From Paramuribaculum sp. (lineage in GTDB: Bacteria > Bacteroidota > Bacteroidia > Bacteroidales > Muribaculaceae): 64,000 nt of DNA. The translations under genes were made by a program, and so were the position numbers. Under the pieces are notes generated by a model, which made no database searches, was not told where the DNA came from, and worked only from the letters and a program-made list of their open reading frames with translations. Positions 1 through 9,179 of this stretch are shown piece after piece; the first letter of the stretch is position 1; each line of letters starts with the position of its first letter. The stretch spans positions 186,001 to 250,000 of the forward strand of contig JAFLSD010000003.1 in assembly GCA_022511125.1 (NCBI GenBank). The letters run 5' to 3'.

Positions 1-2250
1 AACAATCTTCTCAAACTGATACGCGATCTGTCGGACGAGATTATGACCGTCCGTTACAGCGAGATGATGGAATATCTTTCGGATCCTTCGAGACTCGAAA
101 GATTCAAATCGGCATTAGCGGCAAAGATTTCATCGCAACGCAAAGAAGCGCGGGAGAAGGTTTCGGATGCATTGGCTTACATAAACACGGCCTCTGAAGC
201 TTTTCCTAAGGGTGCATCGGTCAAAAGCAATGTGTTGGCTTGTCTGGAAGAATATCTCGCTACAGGAGAACCCAAGCAAAGCACTTTGAAAACATACATT
301 TCAAAAACTACCGACACCGAAAAACGAAGCTTTATCCTTACAGCTTCATTAAGCCGATATTTAGAACAAGGAGGGGCACCGGGACTGCAGGACGCGATAG
401 TGAAAGCGCTCGATACGCTCGTAAGAAGCACCCAGGACGCGGAGTTTTATGAAATGCTCGCTTCAAATACATTCGTGCTGGGAATATTAGCGGCAGTTTT
501 CGGCAGGATGGAAGAGTATCTGAAGGAGAACAACACTTTCCTGATCGGCGACACAAACGGCTTGCTAAATAAAATCATAGGCGACGACGAAACCCCTTTC
601 ATCTATGAACGTATGGGGATAAGGCTCACCAATTTCCTGATAGATGAATTTCAGGACACCTCTCGGCTTCAATGGGAAAATCTGCGCCCGCTGTTGGCTC
701 ACAGCCTGTCGGAAGGGAACGACAGCCTGATAATCGGCGACGAGAAACAGTGTATCTACCGGTTCCGTAATTCGGATCCTACATTGCTTTCGGAGAAAGT
801 ATTCAATGATTTCCGGGGCAGCGAAGCGCAGTCGCAGAACAATCAGGAAGGCGACCGTAACTGGCGTTCTTTGCCGGCGATAGTGGGGTTCAATAGCCGC
901 CTTTTCGCAGAACTATCGAAAGAGTACGCTTCAACCGAGTATTCAAACGTTGCCCAACTGTTATCAAAGAAAGCGAGCGAATATGACGCGGAAGGTTATG
1001 TGGAGGTGGTGAATATAGCCGCGGGCGATGACCAGCAACAGCGCCTTTTCGAGATGATGGCAGCCAAAATCAAAGATCAGTTCGCTGCCGGTTATCAAGC
1101 CGGGGATATAGCCGTTCTCGTAAGAAAAAATCAGGAGGGAACCGCCATAGTGGATTATCTCACGGAACGCCAGCGCACGGATGAGGATTTCCCGCGTTTT
1201 CCGATAGTCACGGAAGATGTAGTGAAAATAAGTTCATCGGAAGCGGTGAGATGGATTATCAGCCAGCTGCGGCTATCGGTATTATCGACAACATCAGAAA
1301 AGGAGGATAATGATATTGAGCCCGGCCGTCGGAATAAAGATGTGGTAGCTCTTGCCGGACGCTATGATTCGCTATTCGCCGAAAACCATAACATGGAGCA
1401 AGCTCTGAAAGGGGCTTTAAACGGCGAAGGCACGCCGCGCGATGTCCGCTCGTCGTTGGTGTGGGACATTCTTTCGTTGGTGAGGGATATAGCCATAAAC
1501 CGAATGCCCCGCGAACTGCTCGAAACACATCAGGCTTACATCTCGGCTTTTTTGGACCTCGTATACGATTATTCGAAGACGGGGATGAACGATCTGCGAG
1601 CATTCTTAAAGTGGTGGGACACATCGGGAGTTAAAGCCAATCTTCTGTTTCCGGGCAACTCCAACGCATTGTCGGTAATGACTATCCACAAATCGAAAGG
1701 TTTGGAATTCCCTTGCGTCCATATCCCGATAGAAGGCTGGACCATCACCAATTTCAAAGGAGTGGAATGGTTTGACCTTTCGGAACTTGTCGGCCCGGGC
1801 GATCCGTCGGACATACCCCCCATGATCCCTCTTACTCCGTCGAAAGCAATGGAAAACACAATCCTTGAAGCACAGTATCAGAAGAGACTTAAAGAAGTGA
1901 ATATCGACGAACTCAACGCTCTCTACGTGGCATTCACACGTGCAGAGCGGGAGCTATGCGTGTGGAACATGGAGGGAAGACGATTAAATCAGATAGGGCC
2001 TAAGCTCACAGCGGGCATAAACAGTGTATTCGCTTCTTCTATGGACGGCGAATCGTCGAGCGCGTTTGTGAGCGATGACGAGAGTAACAGCATTTTCACA
2101 TTAGGAAAGCCCACGTCGAAACCGGAAAGAAAAGCGAAAAAGAAGAACGCCACGGAGCCTTCAGTGACGCTAAAAATGCCTGACTCCCAGCACATGATGC
2201 GCGAAAACATCTGGCAAAATCTCAATTTCAATCTTGAAGAGGACGAATAG
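1..2250 (+). CDS. UvrD/RecB-type superfamily 1 DNA helicase, 5'-truncated by the window edge
   Basis: The frame is open from base 1, so the ATG at 43 is internal and the N-terminus, including Walker A, lies outside the window. Visible SF1A motifs in order are IDEFQDT (Walker B/motif II), IIGDEKQCIYRFR (motif III), NWRS (motif IV), MTIHKSKGLEF (motif V) and LYVAFTRAE (motif VI). The family unwinds duplex DNA in recombinational repair, usually paired with an AddB-like subunit. After motif VI only about 110 residues follow, Ser/Lys-rich and ending in an acidic tail. I see no PD-(D/E)xK nuclease motif, which many RecB/AddA proteins carry there. It could be a helicase-only member or a 3'-shortened AddA. 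The gene is convergent with the next one, 62 bp away. Confidence 0.85.
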   Translation, partial: NNLLKLIRDLSDEIMTVRYSEMMEYLSDPSRLERFKSALAAKISSQRKEAREKVSDALAYINTASEAFPKGASVKSNVLACLEEYLATGEPKQSTLKTYISKTTDTEKRSFILTASLSRYLEQGGAPGLQDAIVKALDTLVRSTQDAEFYEMLASNTFVLGILAAVFGRMEEYLKENNTFLIGDTNGLLNKIIGDDETPFIYERMGIRLTNFLIDEFQDTSRLQWENLRPLLAHSLSEGNDSLIIGDEKQCIYRFRNSDPTLLSEKVFNDFRGSEAQSQNNQEGDRNWRSLPAIVGFNSRLFAELSKEYASTEYSNVAQLLSKKASEYDAEGYVEVVNIAAGDDQQQRLFEMMAAKIKDQFAAGYQAGDIAVLVRKNQEGTAIVDYLTERQRTDEDFPRFPIVTEDVVKISSSEAVRWIISQLRLSVLSTTSEKEDNDIEPGRRNKDVVALAGRYDSLFAENHNMEQALKGALNGEGTPRDVRSSLVWDILSLVRDIAINRMPRELLETHQAYISAFLDLVYDYSKTGMNDLRAFLKWWDTSGVKANLLFPGNSNALSVMTIHKSKGLEFPCVHIPIEGWTITNFKGVEWFDLSELVGPGDPSDIPPMIPLTPSKAMENTILEAQYQKRLKEVNIDELNALYVAFTRAERELCVWNMEGRRLNQIGPKLTAGINSVFASSMDGESSSAFVSDDESNSIFTLGKPTSKPERKAKKKNATEPSVTLKMPDSQHMMRENIWQNLNFNLEEDE

Positions 2251-2312
2251 ATAAAAATCAGAAGATTATTCATCTTATCCGTTCCGATCATATATCCGAT
2301 CACCTAAACAGG

Positions 2313-3608
2313 TTACTTCGTCCGGAGGATGATAACGCCATCTTTAGCTTTAGTTCCATAACGATCGAGTGCTTCTTTATTTTTGAGGACAATTATTTCT
2401 TCAATATCATGAGGCTGCAACTTTTCAAGTCCTTTTTTATCTATTATCTGATCATTCAAAATCATCAGAGGAGTATCGACTCCTGAATCGGATTTTAACG
2501 ACAGCTTTATTGACTTTATATCGCCATTAGGTTGATCACTTTTACGCCTCAATTCTATTTTTGATATCTTATCCGGGTCTACATAGGCAAACGCTGAATT
2601 GTCGACTCTTTTGGTACCGATTATCAGAGCACTGTCGATAATCTCTTTCTCAATTGCTTTAATAGAAATACGAATCGTATCGCCGGTCTGATATATTTTA
2701 GAAGACTCCACGTTGAAACGAGTCTTTCCGCCATTTAAAATATCTTGCCTCCGATTCAGAATATCTTCTCTCCGATTTATCCGATTCAGAACATCTTGCC
2801 TCCGATTCAGAATATCTTCTCTCCGATTTAGAATATCTTGTCGTCTCGCAAGAATTTCTTCCTTTCTTTTATTCACTTCTGCCTTGTAATCTTCAATGAT
2901 TTTGTCCCTTCGATCGAGATTGTTGTGAATATTCTTATCTTTTTCGTTTATATATTCATCATAATTTTTCAATACATATATCGTATCGACAGGACAACCA
3001 TACGAATCGTGAATAACATGATGCAATTGCGCCACTCTCAGTGAGCCGTCATACATTGTATATATTTTCCCTTCGTATACCTTTCCGTCATTTTCCGATT
3101 CAGAGGAAGAGAATCCTTCAAAGGCCAGCATAATATCGGGAACCTCCGTCACTTTAAATTTCTCGATCTCGTCCACAAGACGTTTTATATCCTCATCTCC
3201 TTCAATCAAAGCAACAGGCTTGGAATCCTTACTCACGCTTATCAAGAAGAGATACTTACCCTTACTTTTAGACAGTTTGTAATTATAGAATATACTGGGG
3301 ACTTCCTCAACCTGCATCAGGATCTCTTCGCCCTCAATCGAAAATTTCAGGGCTTTAGACGACTGTTTCTGGAGGGCTTCCCGAATTTCCATTGCGATTC
3401 CGTAGTCTTTTGCGGGAAATTCGAATTTATAGTTTGCTTTTTCTATCCGGTGGGTCGCACGGTGACGCTCCACAACCACCGTCTTGGAAACATTAGAATT
3501 TTTGAGCAATTCGTCAACCAACTTGTCGTGCCAGTCCAGAGCCTGCGCCCATAGAGCGGACATCAAAAATAAAACTGTCAGTATGTATGTCTTAGTGGTC
3601 ATCGTCAT
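2313..3608 (-). CDS. Secreted protein with heptad-repeat region and TonB-plug-like C-terminus, sigma operon target
   Basis: 431 residues with an N-terminal signal peptide (about residues 1-23, cleavage near QALD). The first half resembles secreted proteins linked to Bacteroidetes sigma/anti-sigma operons, possibly DUF4252-like, but I cannot name the family firmly. Mid-protein, five near-identical seven-residue units of the form RR[QE]D[IV]LN follow one another, one junction carrying an extra RIN. They are encoded at roughly 2734-2852 and should form a long charged helix. The C-terminus (DIEEIIVLKN...YGTKAKDGVIILRT) has the pattern of the TonB-receptor plug end, as in short plug-like domains without a barrel. 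It is last in an operon with the sigma and anti-sigma genes. The function is unknown; a role in envelope signalling is inferred. Confidence 0.7.
   Translation of the reverse strand: MTMTTKTYILTVLFLMSALWAQALDWHDKLVDELLKNSNVSKTVVVERHRATHRIEKANYKFEFPAKDYGIAMEIREALQKQSSKALKFSIEGEEILMQVEEVPSIFYNYKLSKSKGKYLFLISVSKDSKPVALIEGDEDIKRLVDEIEKFKVTEVPDIMLAFEGFSSSESENDGKVYEGKIYTMYDGSLRVAQLHHVIHDSYGCPVDTIYVLKNYDEYINEKDKNIHNNLDRRDKIIEDYKAEVNKRKEEILARRQDILNRREDILNRRQDVLNRINRREDILNRRQDILNGGKTRFNVESSKIYQTGDTIRISIKAIEKEIIDSALIIGTKRVDNSAFAYVDPDKISKIELRRKSDQPNGDIKSIKLSLKSDSGVDTPLMILNDQIIDKKGLEKLQPHDIEEIIVLKNKEALDRYGTKAKDGVIILRTK
2734..2852 (-). repeat. In-frame 21-bp coding repeats (RRQDILN units)
   Basis: Five near-identical 21-bp units inside the 431-residue secreted protein gene, with one 9-bp insertion. 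This gives a larger 51-bp (17-residue) partial duplication: the CTTGCCTCCGATTCAG context begins at 2744 and again at 2795. Unit number probably varies by slippage, and the reading frame is kept. Confidence 0.85.
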
Positions 3609-3635
3609 AATATATTTCTTTTCATATTAACAGAG

Positions 3636-4115
3636 TCACATCATAAAGGCAGGATTGTCAAAATTAAGGTTTGCAAGTTCTCGCTCCATTTCTTCCACTT
3701 CCTTGAGGGTTGATTCTATTTCAGGCATGATGGCTGAAATGTCGGTGTTCTTACCTACTTGAGTTTCGACATAACTTCCGTAATATATTTCATTACGCGA
3801 CAGCAGACTTGGGTCGTCGTCAGAGCCGACCGAGAAAGTTGTGAACACAACAGCCACTATGCATGCAGCCACTGCCGCGCTCCACCAGATGACCGATTTT
3901 TTCAGAACCGTGGGTCTTTTCTTCGAAGATTCGAGGCCGGTTTCGGTCATTCCCGCTTCGATCCAGGCAAACATCCGTCTGTATTGCTCAAGTCCTTCGG
4001 GCAACCGTTTTTCTTCCCGGAAATATCTGCAAAGTTCAGTTTCTTCGGCGCAGGTTGTCTCGCCGTCAAAAAATCTTTCCAGATAGTCATTGATGTTTGA
4101 ACCGTTGATTTGCAT
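3636..4115 (-). CDS. Probable anti-sigma factor, single-pass membrane protein
   Basis: 159 residues. The N-terminal cytoplasmic part starts with an acidic-helical region (YLERFFDGETT..EETELCRYFREE), as in Bacteroidetes anti-sigma and small membrane partners of ECF sigma factors. One transmembrane helix lies near residues 73-95 (VIWWSAAVAACIVAVVF), followed by a short periplasmic tail. It lies 18 bp behind the sigma gene and 27 bp before the secreted protein, so the three are probably cotranscribed. By analogy it would hold the sigma factor at the membrane. I see no zinc-binding HxxxCxxC motif, so it is not a ZAS-type anti-sigma. Sequence identity to a named family was not established. Confidence 0.65.
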   Translation of the reverse strand: MQINGSNINDYLERFFDGETTCAEETELCRYFREEKRLPEGLEQYRRMFAWIEAGMTETGLESSKKRPTVLKKSVIWWSAAVAACIVAVVFTTFSVGSDDDPSLLSRNEIYYGSYVETQVGKNTDISAIMPEIESTLKEVEEMERELANLNFDNPAFMM

Positions 4116-4133
4116 AAGGCAAAATTATAAAAA

Positions 4134-4619
4134 TTATGATTTTCCAGATAAAAATTTGTTTCTTAATTTTTTTCTCGCCCTTGATAGAGCGGTTCTTACG
4201 GCTGACGGATTGGATGAAATCAGTGTTGCTATTTCTTCCGTTTCCATTCCTTCGATATGTTTCATTCTCATCACGGCCTGTTCGGTAGTGGGGAGAGTGT
4301 CGATGGCTGCCAGCAGTGAGTCGTAGATAGATTCATCGGGAGGCGCGGTGCTTTCGTCGACTATCTGGATAGCTTCGGAAAAGGATAGTGCCGTTTTGCG
4401 GCCTCGAAGGCGGTTGATAGCCTGCCGTGCCGTGATCACATAAGCCACGGCGTCTATCGAACTGTATTCCTCCAGCCGTTCTCGGAAGAACCACATCTTC
4501 AGCAAAGATTCCTGAACCACATCCTCCGCATCTTCTTCCGAATGAAGTATGGAAAATGCATATTTCACCAAGGTAGGACGCAATCGATGGGCTTCTATTT
4601 CGAATACCTCTTTGTTCAT
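4134..4619 (-). CDS. ECF-type RNA polymerase sigma factor
   Basis: About 161 residues from the ATG at 4619. A longer frame to 4667 exists, but the segment before MNKEVFEIEAHRL has no family similarity and runs into the ansA terminator. Region 2 is visible as AFSILHSEEDAEDVVQESLLKMW. Region 4 (AAIDTLPTTEQAVMRMKHIEGMETEEIATLISSNPSAVRTALSRARKKLR) has the helix-turn-helix typical of group 4 sigma factors. It directs RNA polymerase to a small regulon, probably including its own operon, and heads the anti-sigma/secreted protein cassette. The inducing signal is not evident. Confidence 0.88.
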   Translation of the reverse strand: MNKEVFEIEAHRLRPTLVKYAFSILHSEEDAEDVVQESLLKMWFFRERLEEYSSIDAVAYVITARQAINRLRGRKTALSFSEAIQIVDESTAPPDESIYDSLLAAIDTLPTTEQAVMRMKHIEGMETEEIATLISSNPSAVRTALSRARKKLRNKFLSGKS

Positions 4620-4666
4620 CAAATATCTGACTCGTCTCGGGGTCTTTCTACCTAAATGACACATCA

Positions 4667-4695
4667 AAGGCCGGAAACATTACATCGCCGGCCTT
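4667..4695 (-). terminator. Rho-independent terminator of metG-ansA
   Basis: Perfect 8-bp inverted repeat AAGGCCGG/CCGGCCTT with a 13-nt loop, flanked by T-rich sequence on both sides. It lies 17 bp past the ansA stop and 48 bp upstream of the sigma factor start. It separates the two operons. Confidence 0.75.
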
Positions 4696-4711
4696 ATTTT
4701 AACGTTTTTTA

Positions 4712-5752
4712 TTATTCGGAGAGTTCTCCGCAGATCGAATGACCGAAATGTTCCGCCACGTCCTGAGGTGTCAGACCGAGTCCGAAGAGATACATCAGTT
4801 TCGTTATAGCCGCCTCGGCAGTGATGTCATGACCCGAAACTATTCCTGCCGACACTAAGCCGTCGCTTGACTGATAGAGGTGCTGGACGCCTCCGTTGAC
4901 GCATTGCGTGACGTTCACAATCACTTTGCCATCCTTGATGGCATCGGATATGGAGTCGATAAACCATTTAGCCGTCGGTGCGTTGCCGGCGCCGAATGTT
5001 TTCAGCACTATCCCTCTCACTCCCGGAGTCGAGAGCTGATGTCTCAACGACTGCTCTGTAATTCCCGGAAAGAGGTCGATAAAAAGCACCCCGGTCTCAA
5101 GAGTCGTATGGACACGCAGTGGGCGGCGTTCTGTCGTGCGGTAAAGAGCGTCGACATTGTAATGAATGTCAAGGCCGATCTTGGCGAGAGCCGGATAGTT
5201 GTTGCTTTTGAAAGCGTTGAAATTGTCGGCACTCATTTTTGTGGAACGGTTTCCGCGCCATAGATAGTTTTCGAAAAGAATAGCCACTTCCTGAACCATC
5301 GGGATATTTCCCGCTGTCGTGTCGGCCGCTATCTGTAGAGCCGTGATCAGATTTTCCTCGCCGTCGGTCCTCACTTCTCCGATGGGCAGCTGGGAACCGG
5401 TAATGATCACCGGCTTACTGAGATTCTCGAGCATGAACGACAAGGCTGAGGCTGTATAAGCCATCGTGTCGGTGCCATGGAGTATCACGAAGCCGTCATA
5501 ATCCCTGTGGTTCTTTCCTATCACTTTGGCTATTTTCCGCCAATGCTCAGGGTTCATATTCGACGAATCAATCGGAGGGTCAAGCGAAACCGAATCGATC
5601 TGATAGTTCAGCAGCTTGATTTTAGGCACGTTGTCGATTAGATGTGAAAAATCGAAGGGTTCGAGAGTATGTGTCTCGGGACTTTCGATCATTCCGATCG
5701 TTCCGCCGGTGTAGATTATCAGTATTTTGGGTCGTCGTGCAGGATTTTCCAT
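4712..5752 (-). CDS. ansA: L-asparaginase, type I
   Basis: 346 residues; hydrolyses L-asparagine to aspartate and ammonia in the cytoplasm. The first catalytic threonine motif TGGTIG is at residues 15-20. The second motif, LHGTDTMAYTA, is at about 91-101 and carries the Thr-Asp pair of the second catalytic triad. Length and the absence of a signal peptide fit the type I cytoplasmic (AnsA) form rather than the periplasmic type II. It starts 6 bp after the metG stop, so it is in an operon with methionyl-tRNA synthetase. A strong hairpin terminator follows it. Confidence 0.93.
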   Translation of the reverse strand: MENPARRPKILIIYTGGTIGMIESPETHTLEPFDFSHLIDNVPKIKLLNYQIDSVSLDPPIDSSNMNPEHWRKIAKVIGKNHRDYDGFVILHGTDTMAYTASALSFMLENLSKPVIITGSQLPIGEVRTDGEENLITALQIAADTTAGNIPMVQEVAILFENYLWRGNRSTKMSADNFNAFKSNNYPALAKIGLDIHYNVDALYRTTERRPLRVHTTLETGVLFIDLFPGITEQSLRHQLSTPGVRGIVLKTFGAGNAPTAKWFIDSISDAIKDGKVIVNVTQCVNGGVQHLYQSSDGLVSAGIVSGHDITAEAAITKLMYLFGLGLTPQDVAEHFGHSICGELSE

Positions 5753-5758
5753 AAATTA

Positions 5759-7801
5759 TTATTTAATCTTCGAGCCGGGAACCACGGGTCCAGCGGGGCT
5801 GATGACATAAAGAGTTCCGTCAGGATTCTCTGCCGAAAGAATCATACCTTGCGATTCGATACCTTTAAGTTTGCGCGGCGGGAGATTGGCGATAAAACAT
5901 ATTTGCATACCGACGAGGTCTTCCGGGTTATAATGTTTCGCTATACCGCTGACTATAGTGCGGGTGCCCAAACCGTCGTCGATAGTGAATTTAAGCAGTT
6001 TGTCGGCTTTCTTCACCTTTTCGCATTCGAGGACAGTTCCGACCCTTAGGTCGGCTTTCATGAAGGTATCGAAGTCAACATCAGGTTGCTGTGGTTCGGC
6101 TTTGAATGACTTCACCAGGTTTTCTTTCTTGATTCTTTCCAGACGGTCGAGTTGTGCCTGAATGGTTGAATCTTCTATCTTTTCAAACAAGAGCTCCGGC
6201 TGCCCTATTTCCTCGCCTGCCGTGACGAGATCGAAATTCCCTAAATCGGCCCAGCGCAACGGAGTGGACATAAAGAGCATTTTCACGAGCTTTTCGGACG
6301 AGAAAGGCATGAAGGGTTCGAACGCGATAGCCAGGTTGCCGCAGAGTTGCAGTGCATAATTAAGGATAGTGGCAGTTGCCTGCTCATCTGTCTTGATAAC
6401 CTTCCATGGTTCGGTTTCCTGAAGATAGCGGTTGCCGATACGGGCTATTTCCATCGCTTCTTTCAGGGCTTCACGGAAATGGAACGTATCAAGCGCCTCC
6501 GTTAGCCTCCTTACAGCAGCCCTAACTTCTTCCATCATGTTCTTCTCGGTTTCAGTCGGGGCACCTGCAACAGGAACCATTCCGCCAAAATATTTATGAG
6601 TAAGAACAATAGCCCTGTTCACAAAGTTGCCCAATATGGCTACGAGTTCATTGTTGTTCCTTGCCTGAAAATCAGCCCAGGTGAAATCGTTGTCTTTAGT
6701 TTCGGGAGCATTGGCTGTCAGGACATATCTCAAAGTATCCTGTTTGCCGGGGAAATCTTTCAGATATTCGTGGAGCCATACAGCCCAGTTACGCGAGGTC
6801 GATATTTTGTCGCCTTCCAGGTTTAGGAACTCATTTGCCGGAACATTGTCGGGCAGCTGGAAGTTATCACCGTAAGCCATCATCATTGCTGGGAATACTA
6901 TGCAATGGAACACGATGTTGTCCTTGCCGATGAAATGGATTATCCTGGTATCATCATTCTTCCACCATTTTTCCCAGGAATCGGGAAGAAGCTCCTTCGT
7001 ATTCGATATATATCCTATGGGAGCGTCGAACCATACATAGAGCACTTTCCCTTCCGCTCCCTCAACGGGTACCGGTACGCCCCACGATAGGTCGCGGCTG
7101 ACGGCGCGCGGTTGCAATCCCAAGTCGAGCCATGACTTACATTGGCCGTATACATTTGACTTCCATTCCTTATGGCCGTCGAGTATCCATTTGCGGAGAT
7201 CTTCTTCAAATTTATCGAGCGGCAGATACCAGTGAGTGGTCTCGCGCCAGCTGACGGGAGCGGAGGTCAGCCGCGAATGCGGTTCGATGAGATCGGTGAC
7301 GCTCAGTGACGTTCCGCACGATTCGCACTGGTCGCCGTAGGCTTCTTTTCCGCAATGGGGGCACGTGCCGGCCACATAACGGTCGGCCAGAAACTCGCCC
7401 GCCTGCTCGTCGTATGGCTGCATCGAAGTTTTTACCTCGAATTTCCCGTTCTCATAGAGTTTCTTGAAAAATTCGGAAGCGGTGGCATGGTGGATATCGG
7501 AAGTCGTGCGCGAGTAAATATCGAACGAAATCCCGAGTCCTTCCATCGACTCTTTAATTATCTTGTGGTATCTGTCGACTATGTCCTGCGGTGTTACACC
7601 TTCCTCACGGGCTTTTATAGTGATTGGCACACCGTGTTCGTCGCTTCCGCCGATCATTATCACATCGTCGCCTTTCAGCCTCAGATAGCGGGCATAAATG
7701 TCGGCTGGCACGTAGACGCCGGCCAGATGACCGATGTGAACGGGACCGTTGGCGTAAGGGAGCGCTGTCGTTATGAGAGTCCTTTTAAATTTCTTTTCCA
7801 T
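5759..7801 (-). CDS. metG: Methionine--tRNA ligase with C-terminal tRNA-binding domain
   Basis: About 680 residues from ATG 7801, charging tRNA-Met. The N-terminal Rossmann core has [14 protein letters not shown] (HIGH motif). A zinc knuckle CPHCG...CESCG follows, and the KMSKS loop appears as DKISTS. The C-terminal EMAPII/Arc1p-like OB fold ([15 protein letters not shown]) is typical of the long dimeric bacterial form. The open frame runs back to 7855, but a -7 promoter box lies at 7826-7833, so translation must begin at 7801. It is followed directly by ansA. Confidence 0.97.
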   Translation of the reverse strand: MEKKFKRTLITTALPYANGPVHIGHLAGVYVPADIYARYLRLKGDDVIMIGGSDEHGVPITIKAREEGVTPQDIVDRYHKIIKESMEGLGISFDIYSRTTSDIHHATASEFFKKLYENGKFEVKTSMQPYDEQAGEFLADRYVAGTCPHCGKEAYGDQCESCGTSLSVTDLIEPHSRLTSAPVSWRETTHWYLPLDKFEEDLRKWILDGHKEWKSNVYGQCKSWLDLGLQPRAVSRDLSWGVPVPVEGAEGKVLYVWFDAPIGYISNTKELLPDSWEKWWKNDDTRIIHFIGKDNIVFHCIVFPAMMMAYGDNFQLPDNVPANEFLNLEGDKISTSRNWAVWLHEYLKDFPGKQDTLRYVLTANAPETKDNDFTWADFQARNNNELVAILGNFVNRAIVLTHKYFGGMVPVAGAPTETEKNMMEEVRAAVRRLTEALDTFHFREALKEAMEIARIGNRYLQETEPWKVIKTDEQATATILNYALQLCGNLAIAFEPFMPFSSEKLVKMLFMSTPLRWADLGNFDLVTAGEEIGQPELLFEKIEDSTIQAQLDRLERIKKENLVKSFKAEPQQPDVDFDTFMKADLRVGTVLECEKVKKADKLLKFTIDDGLGTRTIVSGIAKHYNPEDLVGMQICFIANLPPRKLKGIESQGMILSAENPDGTLYVISPAGPVVPGSKIK

Positions 7802-7825
7802 ATCTTGTTTTTCTTTTCTTTGATG

Positions 7826-7833
7826 CAAAGTTA
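7826..7833 (-). promoter_or_regulatory. -7 box of the metG promoter
   Basis: Minus-strand TAACTTTG, a perfect match to the Bacteroidetes -7 consensus TAnnTTTG, 24 bp upstream of the metG ATG. No clear -33 element was identified. Confidence 0.75.
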
Positions 7834-7861
7834 CTACTTGAAATTCACAATTCATAGAAGA

Positions 7862-8284
7862 TTATCGGCCTACGCTCACCAAATCGTCGAAAAGACGTCC
7901 GAATTCTTCTTCAAGCCTACATAGAGCACTTCCCGAATCTTCATTGCAGTCATCTGCTACTGCTATCCCGGGATGAGAGGGTGAAACCTGAAGAACCGCA
8001 CTTTTTACCGCCGAGAGCCACCTGTATTTCTCTTCTACCGAGAAAGATGCATCCGGCACATCCTGCCGCATAAACATCGACGCCTGGCTTTCCAATCTGG
8101 CCGTATCGGCTTGCGGGTCAAAGGCTTTTACGCGCCTTTCGTCAATTTCCACGCGCCCTTTAAGCCATTTGCGGCGCTTGCACATCATTATCAGACCGAT
8201 ATTCATGAATTCTTCCCGGTCGACACGGGGCACATATCTTACCACCGCATATTCGTAGAGCATATTGTCAGGAGGCGTCATCAT
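7862..8284 (-). CDS. DUF3037 domain protein, partner of the HipA-like kinase
   Basis: 140 residues. The core YEYAVVRYVPRVDREEFMNIG..MMCKRRKWLKGR matches the DUF3037 pattern: a short conserved domain of unknown biochemistry, often encoded next to HipA-family kinases. Its ATG overlaps the kinase stop (ATGA at 8281-8284), so the two proteins are translationally coupled and probably work together. A second in-frame ATG at 8281 is an alternative start. It has no signal peptide or membrane segment. Whether it is a substrate, an antitoxin or a targeting subunit is unknown. Confidence 0.82.
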   Translation of the reverse strand: MMTPPDNMLYEYAVVRYVPRVDREEFMNIGLIMMCKRRKWLKGRVEIDERRVKAFDPQADTARLESQASMFMRQDVPDASFSVEEKYRWLSAVKSAVLQVSPSHPGIAVADDCNEDSGSALCRLEEEFGRLFDDLVSVGR

Positions 8285-9081
8285 AGCGTTTTCCCTCCCG
8301 TAAGCCTGACGTGTTCAGCCTTTATCTGCTCGACGAACGGCCGTGTATCCGCAAGCCTCATAGTCAGGAATTTTTTATACTCGTCTTTTATCTCAGCCTG
8401 CGTTTTGCCTTTGTAACTTTCTTCCTCCAGCCATGAATCCGGCAGAAGGTCTACGATTTTGTTCAATGTTCTGGGTGTGATGGCCTGGCGCATTAATTTG
8501 TCGGCTTCTTCTATCTTGCCGGCATAGGGCAGCAACACATGGCTCTTAACATAAGGGAACGGATCGCGAGCCGCCGTTTCCACATCCTTATCCGTGTGAT
8601 GGAAATAGAAGGACGACCCATGGTCGATAAGCCATAGATCGTTGTGCCACAACATCATGTTCGGATTTTGTCTCGACCGGTCGATATTTTGGATAAAGGC
8701 ATCGAACCACACTATTTTCGATGCTGACAACGGGTCTATTCTGTTGACTGAAGGGTCGAAAGTCATGGCACGGTCGAGAAAATGAAGCCCTACGTTAAGC
8801 CCTTCCGATTTCCGCAGCAGCTGTTGCACCTCATAATCGGGTTCCGTGATGCCGAAAAGGGGGCTGAGAGTGAGCAAAACCGTCTCGGGCACTCTCAATT
8901 TCAACGCTTTCGCTATCAACCCGCCTAAAAATTCCGACACGAGGCTCTTTGTCCCGTGTCCTGCTCCCTTGAGCTTCACCGCATATCGGAAACCATCGTC
9001 AGCCTCAGCAAGAGCCGGCAAAGAGCCGCCTTCGCGCAAGGGAAGGATATATCGTGTCAGTTCCTGTTTCCTTACTTCCAT
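8281..9081 (-). CDS. HipA-like Ser/Thr kinase family protein
   Basis: 266 residues. It is a compact HipA-type kinase without the N-terminal HipA_N domain. Visible sites are the probable ATP-binding lysine in YAVKLKG (K36), the catalytic-loop pattern NIDRSRQNPNM (D134, N139/N141), and a DFG-like metal motif LIDHGSSF (D153). These residues are intact, so activity is plausible. HipA kinases phosphorylate translation factors such as glutamyl-tRNA synthetase and cause growth arrest. Here the usual HipB antitoxin is missing and a DUF3037 protein is coupled instead. The -7 box ends 6 bp before the ATG, so the mRNA should be nearly leaderless. Confidence 0.82.
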   Translation of the reverse strand: MEVRKQELTRYILPLREGGSLPALAEADDGFRYAVKLKGAGHGTKSLVSEFLGGLIAKALKLRVPETVLLTLSPLFGITEPDYEVQQLLRKSEGLNVGLHFLDRAMTFDPSVNRIDPLSASKIVWFDAFIQNIDRSRQNPNMMLWHNDLWLIDHGSSFYFHHTDKDVETAARDPFPYVKSHVLLPYAGKIEEADKLMRQAITPRTLNKIVDLLPDSWLEEESYKGKTQAEIKDEYKKFLTMRLADTRPFVEQIKAEHVRLTGGKTL

Positions 9082-9086
9082 GAATG

Positions 9087-9094
9087 CAAAGATA
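9087..9094 (-). promoter_or_regulatory. -7 box of the hipA-like/DUF3037 operon
   Basis: Minus-strand TATCTTTG (TAnnTTTG), ending 6 bp upstream of the kinase ATG at 9081. It predicts a transcript start at or next to the start codon. Confidence 0.6.
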
Positions 9095-9179
9095 TAAGAA
9101 ATTTAGCATTTTGCGATTTTTTTCTTCGTCAGGACATCTCGTTTCAAATCAAAATCGCCTTCTGATTTGTTTTCATAGT

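Noticed and set aside
7802..7855. Longer N-terminus for methionyl-tRNA synthetase
   Set aside because: The extension covers the -7 box at 7826-7833 and has no similarity to the family.
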